DNA of 64,000 nucleotides from Zymoseptoria tritici IPO323 (lineage: Eukaryota > Ascomycota > Dothideomycetes > Mycosphaerellales > Mycosphaerellaceae): contig NC_018218.1 of assembly GCF_000219625.1 (NCBI RefSeq), positions 2,294,001 through 2,358,000 of the forward strand, read 5' to 3'. The notes under the pieces were generated by a model that was not told where the DNA came from, searched no databases, and was given only the letters and a program-made list of their open reading frames with translations. The position numbers and the translations under genes are program-made. Below, piece after piece: positions 12,224-21,077 of the stretch (position 1 is its first letter; every line of letters starts with the position of its first letter).

Positions 12224-14249
12224 TCAACTACTACCACAAAGGACCAGCCATTTGCACGCAGGTACTGATGGGGCCGCCAAAATTCGGTCTCCCAGGGCCA
12301 TCTTATGCGGCGAAGGCAGCACCTCGTCGCGGGCATAAGGAGGGCAGCAATTTCTGTTCTTCTCATCACTTCCGACTTGCAGCATGTTCGGCGCATTGAC
12401 GAATATATCCTGTCAACGCTTTGGTCAGCCGGCGAATCTGACAGTCGGAGGAAAGCTATGCTTACATCCAGCGGGTCTGCGCTCATTCTCATTCGAAGGA
12501 GAGCCTTGTAGCGCACGATTGGCCGGGTCAGATACGCGTGCATCCGCCGGGCAGATTCGGACTCCGTGTGCTGTTCGAAGAAATTGTCAAGCTGGCGGCG
12601 AATAACCGGCCATGCCTCGATCGGGTGGAGATTGAGTCCGCGGATCAAGAGCTGGAGGTGATTGTGTATCATGGTGTGCTGGAGTGTGTCCCAGCCCTCT
12701 TCTTCAACATCGGTTTCGATCCAGCACGCGGGAAGAACGGTCAGCAATTGATGGCCGCGGTTTCGCAAAGTCGGCGTGTGGCATTTCACGGAGCCAAAAT
12801 CTCGGAAGCAGAAGCCGACGATGGCTTTCGTTCTCTTATCGACGCGGACGAGCGAGTTTTGGCCATGAGCTTCGAGACAGACGCCACTCTCTAGGGCGGG
12901 AGTCAGCACGGCGTGGATGAGCTTTGATGCGTAATCTCGAAGCCACTTCTTCTTCTGTCCGCTGCTACGAAGACCAAACGTCAAAGCTGCCAAACATTCG
13001 GAGCTACCGACGGGCTTCTCGGCGAGCGCGGCCACGACGATCAGAGTCTGGCCCAATGCCAAAGCCCGGGGTTCGAGGTCTTCTCTCAATATGCATGAGA
13101 GGTTTTTCGCGGCGCTAAAGTCTTTTTGAGACCCGGTTATGGCAGCAACTTCTTTGCAGACCCAGGTATTTTCGGTGACGGCATCCTCGATGACAGCTGA
13201 GATTTCGGGACCCAGACAAGTCGTCCACGGCGTGATCGTCCGCAGAACGGAGCTAATCGTACAAGATAGGGCAAACTTCATGTTGTACGCAAATCTCATC
13301 TCGCTGGGGATGTTGACCGTCCGCAGCGAAGCCTGAGCGTGAGCCGTGAAGGCATCGTGTAGAAGGACTCTGGTGCTGGGGAAGTGCCTTTGGATAGCGG
13401 GCAGCTGTTGTGACAGGCATGGCAATACGACCTCGTTTGGCAATAAACGCGGCAGGCTGAACTGGTCAAGAAGTGGTTTGAGAAGAGTCCGGAACGGTCC
13501 CGTGATTCTGGTGCTTCCGCGATCCACGGCGATGAATGTTATTGAAGGTTGCAACAACGATGGTACTTGCGACGGGTCTAATTGCTTGAGGCCGCCCGTT
13601 GCGACGAGTGCGCGGCCCATCTAGTCGCGTGGTCAGCATGTGGAACTCAGGTGGAGAGCAGTGCCGACCTACCGGATGCAAATGATGACCTCTGAAGACG
13701 GCATTCTCCCAGTTGATCATCCTCGAATCCAGAGTCGGTCTCGATTTTGTCGCGGCCACTTGGAGCCATGCCGCTGCTGAGCATCAGCTCTACACACCGC
13801 CCAACCTCGAACCAAAACTCACTCAAGTTTTCAAAACTGTTATCCAGTGCCACCAATACATCCGTCCATGGCCCATCATCGACCGATTCCGTGAAGAGCC
13901 TCCGTGCTACCGCCGCTACCTCGCTCGGAACGGGCACATTAGAGGGATCACTCAATCCAGCGGGTGTCGTGCGGAGAATCAGAGGCAGAGCGAAGTCGCT
14001 TTGATGCCAGCATGATTTGTTCGGCACAACGGCACCTCTGGTCGCGATCCAGATTTGGTGGTCTGGCTTGATGCCGAAATGGCTATGAATCAACACGCCG
14101 CTGGCCAAGACAGTGTAGTCGATGCAGGCATGTGGCGACGCTCGGAGCAAGCCCTCGTTGAGAAAGCATGCGATGAGGCGCGAATTGATTTCGTACGCCG
14201 CTTCCGGTCTCGAGGGCCATTGGGCGAAGCCGTTTTGTTTTGGGACCAT
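12224..14249 (-). CDS. IucA/IucC-family (NIS) siderophore synthetase
   Basis: Four exons, 14249-13823, 13776-13673, 13620-12466 and 12409-12224, give 623 residues. Introns have donors GTGAGT, GTAGGT and GTAAGC and acceptors CTCAG, ACTAG and ACAG; without them the frame breaks. Family landmarks in order: WENAVFRGHHLHP (about 164-177), KFALSCTISSVLRT (about 292-305), EAHGQNSLVRVD (about 427-438), FRDFG (about 449-453) and DIFVNAPNML near the C-terminus. NIS synthetases adenylate a carboxylic acid such as citrate and condense it with an amine or alcohol, without an NRPS. The usual G-H-P-x-H-P-x-x-K motif reads G-H-H-L-H-P-M-G-R here, so two conserved positions differ. The upstream flank has two perfect ATCWGATAA sites, and a ferric reductase and an MFS carrier follow, suggesting iron-repressed siderophore production. 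Product and substrates are unknown. Confidence 0.9.
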
Positions 14250-14627
14250 GCTAAAGTAGTGAAGTGATTTGGACGTGCCTTGGAGTGGGACAAATAATGC
14301 CGAAGAGTGACTGTCAAGGCAAAGAGAGGAGGGCCGCCCACAGCTAAATAGGCATCTCAGGCCCAGGTGAAGAGATTCACGGAAGAGAGACGATCTTGAC
14401 CCCCTGGACCACCAGAAACTAACTCCCGCCGTGCAGTACCCACGATACCGGCTACCAGGAGGAAGTCATCACACGGGGAGTGGACGCGGTAACCTGATTT
14501 GGCAAATATCCTGCTTCGGAAACGATATAGGCTTCGGATCACGCGCATGGCGTCCACAATTCCTCATGTGCCAACTTGAAACTTCCACCAGGAGTCGATC
14601 GAGTGGAGCCGGGGCGTCACTGGCGAC

Positions 14628-14636
14628 ATCTGATAA
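14628..14636 (+). promoter_or_regulatory. iron-responsive GATA site (ATCWGATAA), site 1
   Basis: The sequence ATCTGATAA matches exactly the ATCWGATAA consensus bound by fungal iron-regulatory GATA repressors of the Urbs1/SreA type. It lies about 380 bp upstream of the NIS synthetase start. Function is inferred from motif and context. Confidence 0.65.
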
Positions 14637-14660
14637 GATGGAGATGGACATCATAAGCGA

Positions 14661-14669
14661 TTATCTGAT
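14661..14669 (-). promoter_or_regulatory. iron-responsive GATA site (ATCWGATAA), site 2
   Basis: TTATCTGAT on the plus strand is ATCAGATAA on the minus strand, an exact match 24 bp beyond site 1. Paired sites of this kind are typical of strongly iron-repressed promoters. Confidence 0.65.
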
Positions 14670-14951
14670 CAGATCATCGCGTTGGGATACGATCTGATAC
14701 TGAAAGTTGACGGAGCGAAGTGGTCCCGTGCAAGGTCAAGGTCACAGAACATGCCTGTCGGGTCCTGGACGACTCATCAGAAGACACCAAGCTAGGCTCA
14801 AAGGCCTCAATTCGAGTCGAAGATCGGAAACAAACCTGGCAATCGACCTCCGAGGTCGGTACTGACCAGCCACAATGGCTTCCTCGGACGATCGAAAGTT
14901 ACGAGTAATGAAGAGGAGAGGACAGGAGCTCGGATACGCTATTTCATCCAT

Positions 14952-17285
14952 CTACCATCCGAACTGCTCGGAGCAGAACGAAACATCTGCTCCGTCCTCG
15001 TGAAGCACGCTCTGCACTGTCTTCCTGCAGTCGAGTTCTAGCGACTGCGGACCACAGCACAAGACCGTCAGTCCATCGCTACATTTCGCTCTTTCGTTCT
15101 CGATGATCGCTTTCACATCTGGTCTCCCCTTCCTCAACTCATACAGTGCGTGAGCTGACGTCTCATCAATCTTCTCATTGTCCGAACCTGTCGTCAGATG
15201 GACCGTCAATCGAAAACCCGGTCGGCGAACAATACTACTCAGTTCGTGAGCGCATACATCGTCGGCAGTTCCCTTCATGCGGACGCTCCAGACGAGATGG
15301 ATTGACTTCTCAGCATCGTCAAAAGATTCGAGGAGGATGTGGAGTCGAGAGATCATGGCGGATATGCCTGATCCGCCCACCAGAAGGAGAATACTTGAGT
15401 GTCGTGGGTTGTATTGGACTTGGCCGTATGGTCCCTCAAGAAGGAACCGCGCTCGACGGGTGAGCTTCTGGCGTTCTTTGTCCTCGTTGTTCGAGGCGGA
15501 GAAGGCGCGGCTCAGCAGCCGTTGTGTAAAGCCTTGTCGTGGACGGATCAAGAAAGTGTGCCTGACTTCTCGGGCTTTCGCGCCTGTTTGAGAAGCGTCC
15601 TTTGCAACCTCATCGATGACTTCAAAGCCCGGGCTTTTGGTTTCGTCCGCCTCCTTGCGAAGCGCAGAGCTGTCCGCATCGGAGATCCAAGAACACAGCG
15701 TGAATGGATGCGATTGATAGCCCTGCCAGGGCCCAATTTCATAGACAAAGTAGTATTGGCCCGGAGTCGAAGTAGTCGTCTGTGTCGAGAAGAAGTCCGT
15801 CACGTCCACGCGGACTAGCTCGGATTCCTGGTCTCGACTGACCAATGCCATGACTCCATTGGAGAGGATTGGTCGAATGTTGAGGTACATCAGACGGGAA
15901 AAGCGCAGAAAGCGATCCAACGACCACATCGCCACTGCGGGCCAGAGAAAGCCATGATACGCACGTCGTTCGGTGAGTTCGTTCCAATGGTAATACAGGC
16001 CGGCCAGCAGCACCGCCGCGAGAGCAATGTGGAAGACCAGAAAAACCTCGTACGAACGAGACCGAACCCACGGAAGCGCTATTACGAACAAGGTACAGAT
16101 TGTTATGACTGACTGGAAACAATTCGTCAGCAAGTAAGGGCAGACCAGTCAATGCGGGGAGTTGGACATACCAGCACACCACACCGCCAGTACAGGTCAT
16201 CCCAGACGGTCAAATATGTGTTCTTGTACCAGTCGACCACGGAATAGCTGACGCCGTGGGAGACGGCCAAAAGAGTCATAGTCCTCGCCAACCAGCGATG
16301 GTACTGACTGAATGTAGCGTAAGACCAACCCGTGAACCACTGAAAAGGATTATTCCGCGCGGCAAAGATCCACACAATCGGGACGTGTGCGGCGGTAAAT
16401 GTTCCAATGCGGTTGGCCACATACTTGCCACGCTCGATCTTGACGGTGCCGTAATAGAAGTCACCGGGTCCGGGAGCGGTGTCGTAGGCAGGAAACAAGA
16501 GGACGAAGCAGAGAACCGCATGGATGATGAGCGGAAGAGTCACGAGTCTTGAAAGGGCGTTGAAAGTACAATGCCCTCCCAACGAATCGGATCCCATGCG
16601 AGGGAGGATCAGCAGACGGTATGCTCGCTTCCAGAGACTCGACTTGGATATCGCGCTGGTCGCTGCTTTACTGCTGCTGACGATGTTGAACAGTACGCCA
16701 ATCAGCAGAACCAGAATCCAGTATCCATAGATTGCGAATCTTGCACTCAGTTAGTATACTGGAACGAAGACAGGACTTGAGACCAACATACACAAACATC
16801 CAATCGTAATATGACGCCTTGTATTTGGCATCCGTCGATCGATAAACCAAGCGATAGTAGTCCTCCGTAGGAACTACCGTCTGGTTGTAATGCACCTTCT
16901 TGATCTGAGCCGCAGACACCGTGGAGATATGGTCCGGAGATGGGAGTTGAATTGCGTAGTATTCCGGCAGCGATGGTTTGCCCTCGCGCGAGCAAGTCCA
17001 GTTGATATAACCAAGTCCATACTGTGCCTCATCCGGCGTTGCGCAGTATTTTGAGGTACACGCAAAGAGCGAGGTGACTGCGATATTGCTGGAGCATGGA
17101 GGGTTCTCAGGCTTGCTTCCGTTGAACGTTACTCGACCAATGACGGCCGCGCACGAGACGGCGCAATACTCGGATTCTTGCACATATGGCAATGTGTGAG
17201 CCCTGCTGGAGGGCGAGCTGGATAGGAGCAGCAAAGCGACAAGTCCAGCACGACCGGCCATTGGGGGATGTCTGGAAGGTTGCAA
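14952..17285 (-). CDS. ferric reductase (FRE/NOX-type transmembrane metalloreductase)
   Basis: Three exons, 17285-16792, 16739-16172 and 16112-14952, give 740 residues. Both introns begin GTATGT; they end TGCAAG and TTCCAG and restore the reading frame. An N-terminal signal peptide (Met9, at 17261, is an equally good start) leads to a Cys-rich extracellular part (SEYCAVSC, ACTSKYCAT). Then come the ferric-reductase membrane domain with His-bearing helices (FQWFTGWSYATFSQYHRWLA; VFHIALAAVLLAGLYYHW), the FAD motif HPFTLCSW, the NAD(P) motif VGGSGIS, the CGP motif in LCCGPQSL and the typical C-terminus FCSEQFGW. Such enzymes pass electrons from NADPH through FAD and two hemes to extracellular or vacuolar Fe(III), including siderophore-bound iron. 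A perfect ATCTGATAA lies about 155 bp upstream. Its place beside a NIS synthetase suggests release of iron from the matching siderophore. Confidence 0.92.
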
Positions 17286-17438
17286 GTGACGGAAAGCAAG
17301 GAAGAAGGGTGTAAGTTAGCGGTGAAAGCGAGCATTGATGATGAATGAGCACGATTCTGATCAAGACGAGCGCCGACGGTGTGCTCTGCAGGGGCCAGTG
17401 CATCGTGTGTGCCGCCGTTGGGTTCGCGTTGGGCCATG

Positions 17439-17447
17439 ATCTGATAA
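17439..17447 (+). promoter_or_regulatory. iron-responsive GATA site (ATCWGATAA), site 3
   Basis: ATCTGATAA, an exact match about 155 bp upstream of the ferric reductase start. Confidence 0.65.
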
Positions 17448-17761
17448 GGTCGACCAAGAGACATGGTTCCGTGCAAGGTCCACCGGTTTGCCTGTCCTAT
17501 AGAAGGAACTCAAACGGCACTTTACGGCCGGGTAGATCCAATGCTTGCACAATGCCATCAAGGTCAAGCGAATTGCTGCCGCCAAGTGTTTCAGTCTCAT
17601 TCATGCCGGGGGACTCCCGCTCCGGTGTACGAGGAAAAGAGCAGTCGGAAGTCCCCTCTAGGCCCTTGCCCGACCTCCGTATCAACTCGACCAAACGAAA
17701 AACCAACTCAGGAGTCACAACGTACCGTCAGCACTCCCAGTATCCATCAAGTAATCAGATC

Positions 17762-17770
17762 ATCTGATAA
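17762..17770 (+). promoter_or_regulatory. iron-responsive GATA site (ATCWGATAA), site 4
   Basis: ATCTGATAA, an exact match about 375 bp upstream of the MFS start. It follows directly on the near-match ATCAGATCA at 17754-17762. Confidence 0.65.
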
Positions 17771-18145
17771 CGCACACGTGGCCTGCTGTTCCCTGCGCAA
17801 TGCTGGTCGAGGTTCGAAGCTGTGACCGGCTAGATCCTATGCCTGCAAACCCTAAGAGTGTTACGACTCGAGTGAAGGTGCTATTAGCGAAAAAGAGCCG
17901 GAGAAACCTCGTTACCTGCTAGCCCGCAATGGCTGCAACCGAGACGTAGAGTTTGCAGCTTGTAGAATGGAATGTGCGAGATCGTTATTGCGCAAATTCA
18001 GGGTCTGCTCGTGTCGGACGGACTGATGACGGCGTGGTGAGGGAAGGATTGCTCTGGTCAATGACCTTTAAGTGGCAGGATGTATGTGCTGTGGTTCCTG
18101 TTGTTGTTGTCGTCCTAGGAATCGCTCCTTGAAGATCAAACCAAA

Positions 18146-19916
18146 TTGATCCCTATGTCAGATAGCGTCCAAAGCGAAGAGTGTCCTTCACTGGCACGGA
18201 CTCATCAGGAAGCAGCCCAATCCGAACCCTTTCATCCCTCACAGAAACCAAGAATCGAGCCAGTCAACTCGCAACCTTCCTCCATATATGAATCTTCCAG
18301 ACCCTCCTCAATACTTGGATCGTCCAAATCCTGTATGCTCAAGTCGTTCGAATCCTCCTCCATACTCGAATCGTCCAAACCCTCCTCCATACTTGAATCA
18401 TCCACGACCTCCTCCATACTCGAACCTTGCGATCCATCTCCCATCCTCAACCCACTCTCCACCCTCTCCCTAGCACGTACTTGGCCGCACAGCCGCAAAC
18501 TCCTCACAACCATCCTCATCGGCTCTCTCCGCTTCATATCCAGCCTGGCGGCCTCGTCACCTTCATACGCGCTTCCCAGCATCTCGACCGAGTTCGGAAC
18601 CACGCACAACAAATTTCTCTCCGCGCTGCCCCTCTCGGCATTCATTCTCGGCTACGTTCTCGGTCCACTGGTCATAACGCCGCTATCCTCGACGTTCGGG
18701 CGCGTGCGTGTGTTACAGGCGAGTAGCGTATGGTTTGTTGTGTTCAATACGGCGGCCGGGTTTGCGACTGGAAATGCCGAGTTGGTCGCGTGGAGGTTTT
18801 GGAGCGGTGTGGGTGGGAGTGGGCCTGTGACCGTGAGCTCCCTTTCAATCTTGATTGAGAGAATCCACTGATGTGTCTCCGTTGATATAGCTGGGCATCG
18901 GCATCTTGAGCGATTGCTGGACGGCCCAAGAACGCACGCGCATGATCAGCGTCTACACTCTTCCGGTACAATTGGGACCAGCCGTGGCGCCCATCATGGG
19001 CGCGTTCATCACGAGGCACCTCTCATGGCGATGGTCCTTCTGGGTCGTTTCCATCGCGAGTTGCGTCTTCCAAATGATCGGATGGATCCTCCTCCGCGAG
19101 ACACACACTCCCTACATCAGCAGTATCAGCTCTGCCGACGAACAAGAAGTAAATCCCACCAAAATTGCCAGACACCTCCTTGACGATCTGCACGCCGCAT
19201 TCCTCCGCCCGATCAAAATCTTCTACCTCCATGCTACCACCCAACTCCTCGCCCTTTACGCGGCCTTCACCTACGCCATCGTCTTCCTCTCCTTCGTCTC
19301 CTTTCACAGCATATGGGTCGACTCCTACCACCAACGCAGCGACCTCGCCAGCCTCAACTTCATCGCTTTGGCGGTAGGCGAAATCGTGGGATCGATCTCT
19401 ATTCGGCCATTCAATGAGTACATGTATGCGAGACTTTCGGCTTCCTCCTCAACAAACCAGGAAAAAGCAGGGGAGACGAAACAGTCACCGCCTCCATCGC
19501 CCGACGTCCATCCCGAATTCCGCGTCCCAGCCCTCCTCTTCGGCGCGATCCTCCTCCCTACCGGTCTTCTCCTCTTCGGTTGGTCCGCATCGCACACGCT
19601 CTTCCCATTGATCCCGAATCTTGGCGTGGCAATTTACGCGGCGGGTGAGGTCATCGTGCTGCAATTCACGAGCTTGTACATTGCGGACGTGTACGAAAGC
19701 CGGTCGTCCGAGGCGTTGGCGGGCGCGTATATGTTGAGGTGCGTGGTGGGGTTCTCGCTGTCCCTGGTAGGTGGGGAGATGATGGAGGTGCTAGGGGTCG
19801 GATGGGCGAATACGTTGTTAGCCGGGCTGTGCGTGCTGGTCGGGTGGCCGTTGTCGTGGATGATCTGGAGGTTTGGGCAGAGGTTGAGGGAGGTGGATGC
19901 GGGGAGGGAGGTGTAG
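18146..19916 (+). CDS. MFS drug:H+ antiporter-type carrier, candidate siderophore exporter
   Basis: Two exons, 18146-18832 and 18891-19916, give 570 residues. The intron begins GTGAGC and ends GATATAG, phase 0, inside GSGPVTLGIG. The family pattern is DHA1-like: a long polar N-terminus, first helices around residues 125-180, motif-A-like PLSSTFGRVRVL after TM2, the WRFWSGVGGSGPVT helix, then LPVQLGPAVAPIMGAF (antiporter motif C-like, G/P-rich) and WRWSFWV. A large Ser/Pro-rich loop splits the two halves. Residues about 45-95 are an imperfect tandem repeat of SSILESS units. Position and a shared promoter with the ferric reductase, plus GATA sites, point to iron-regulated export or uptake of the siderophore or its precursor. 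DHA1 carriers often export small molecules, so export is the better guess. Confidence 0.88.
18272..18427 (+). repeat. tandem coding repeat in the MFS N-terminus
   Basis: About five imperfect copies of a roughly 27-30 nt unit (core TCCTCCATACTCGAATC) encode repeated SSI-L-ESS-K/R-P segments. The copies differ mainly at third positions and in the spacer residues. Confidence 0.7.
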
Positions 19917-20868
19917 GAGGGAGTGAGGGCTGAGGGGAAAGGAGTAGATCGGCTGACAATGTACAAAAATTGTCAATGAAGTAAGAATTGAGGTCTCTCT
20001 CCAAGTTCACCATCGTCGACAATCATGATCGCCAGGCGGTTATCAGTGCAAGAACTCCGGCGGCCATCGCAGGACCCGTTACACACAGCCAGCTCATGCC
20101 GTGATGGACGGTAGATCCAAGTGTCGACTACGCGATGCAAGACGAAACGAAGATGGATTCCGTCGAAATGGTAGAAGAGCTTCCGGTTCGTGCACTCGAA
20201 CATGACTTCGCTGAGCCCAGCAGGTCGGTCCGAGTATTTGCGACGCATTGGTGCCAAGACTTCCAGCTCAACGTCACCTTGTGCGTCGCTCCGCTCCTCG
20301 GCAGCGAACGAGGACCGATTCAAGCAGCTATTCATCGTCGAAAGGTAAGAGACTACTTCAGCGACTCTTCAAGGAACTTCGAAGGTCGTTGTTCTGCGTG
20401 AGGGGTAGACTACACAGCCACAGATCGACCGCTAAATCTTGGCGGGGATTCTCAATAGCAAAATTACTCGACCTCGCGAACTTCAAAACGCGAACTGTCT
20501 TCGCAACGACGTTGGAGTGCTTGCATCCCTTGGAGACAAACGCCTGTGTAGACAGAAATGTGGGGAAGATCAATTTCTCCTGTTCGGGAAGCCAGCAATT
20601 CCTTGTCCATCGTAAGCCGACCCCTGAACAGAGGCGATCATTTTGTAGCGTCGATCTCGTACATTAAACTGCCTGCTGGTCTGTGCCAGTTTGAAGTAAT
20701 GCTGATCGACTCAGCTTGTGCGTCGCTGCCATCGTTATGCCCTGACCGTCCAGATTGTTCCAAGAATCGAACGTAAGTCTTGCACTTTGAGTATGAACTG
20801 GTGATGGTTATAGACGTTTAGCAGGATACGCACACAACCAATCAGCGCAATTACAACGTTCGGGGTTC
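19917..20868. other. intergenic, no gene supported
   Basis: A minus ORF at 20335-19973 (120 codons) has no signal peptide, domain or splice partner. Nothing else of note lies between the MFS stop and the tRNA gene. Confidence 0.4.
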
Positions 20869-20883
20869 TCCGTTGTGGTCTAG

Positions 20884-20934
20884 GTAATTATGGCGTAACT
20901 CTTCCATACCGACGGTCTGACTAACGCCGTCCAG
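20884..20934 (+). other. spliceosomal-type intron in the D-loop of tRNA-Glu
   Basis: 51 nt, donor GTAATT, branch site CTGACTAAC ending 10 nt before the acceptor, acceptor GTCCAG. It sits directly after tRNA position 15 (A14-G15 | D-loop). Its length and signals match the protein-gene introns in this window. It cannot be excised by the tRNA splicing endonuclease in the usual geometry. Confidence 0.82.
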
Positions 20935-20956
20935 TGGCTAGGATTTCTCGCTCTCA

Positions 20957-20974
20957 AGATCTTGTATCTGTGGA
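20957..20974 (+). other. canonical tRNA intron in the anticodon loop
   Basis: 18 nt inserted between A37 and C38 of the anticodon loop CTCTCAC, the standard position for eukaryotic nuclear tRNA introns removed by the Sen endonuclease. It lacks GT...AG ends. Confidence 0.85.
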
Positions 20975-20986
20975 CCGAGGAGGCCG

Positions 20987-21041
20987 GTAAGTTTCCGACT
21001 TTCATACCGTGTTCAATGGTGCATTAGCTAACATGCCTTAG
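20987..21041 (+). other. spliceosomal-type intron in the T-stem of tRNA-Glu
   Basis: 55 nt, donor GTAAGT, branch site TTAGCTAAC about 10 nt before the acceptor, acceptor GCCTTAG. It splits the 5' strand of the T-stem after CG and before GGG. After exact removal the stem is CGGGG, fully paired with CCCCG. Confidence 0.82.
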
Positions 21042-21071
21042 GGGTTCAATTCCCCGCAACGGAATAGTTTC

Positions 21072-21077
21072 TTTTTT
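21072..21077 (+). terminator. RNA polymerase III terminator
   Basis: A run of six T residues 7 nt beyond the tRNA 3' end, the usual Pol III stop. It supports transcription of the whole interrupted gene by Pol III. Confidence 0.7.

Larger units (their letters stand above)
14250..14951. promoter_or_regulatory. promoter region of the NIS synthetase gene
   Basis: The 702-nt gap lies between the start of the synthetase and the 3' end of the ferric reductase gene. It carries two perfect ATCWGATAA sites (14628-14636 and 14661-14669). Two near-matches lie close by, ATCAGATCA at 14667 and ATCTGATAC at 14692. No ORF is supported. Confidence 0.6.
17286..18145. promoter_or_regulatory. divergent promoter of ferric reductase and MFS carrier
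   Basis: The 860-nt gap separates two divergently transcribed genes and contains two perfect ATCWGATAA sites, one near each gene. No ORF is supported. Confidence 0.65.
20869..21064 (+). tRNA. tRNA-Glu (CUC) gene interrupted by three introns
   Basis: Joining 20869-20883, 20935-20956, 20975-20986 and 21042-21064 gives a 72-nt tRNA. The acceptor stem TCCGTTG pairs fully with CAACGGA (21057-21063); A21064 is the discriminator. The anticodon stem TCTCG pairs with CGAGG around loop CTCTCAC, anticodon CTC. The T-stem CGGGG pairs with CCCCG around TTCAATT. The D-arm matches fungal tRNA-Glu. Each of the three insertions must be removed exactly to give this fold. The anticodon-loop one sits at the normal 37/38 site. 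The other two, in the D-loop and T-stem, look spliceosomal. The B box (GGTTCAATTCC) is intact; the A box is split by the first intron. Preserved pairing across all stems argues against a pseudogene. Processing is inferred, not shown. Confidence 0.88.

Noticed and set aside
13673..13823. Apparent frameshift in the NIS synthetase N-terminal region
   Set aside because: Fully explained by a 46-nt intron with donor GTGAGT and acceptor GCTCAG.
19973..20335. 120-codon minus ORF downstream of the MFS gene
   Set aside because: No signal peptide, domain or splice partner; too short to stand alone.
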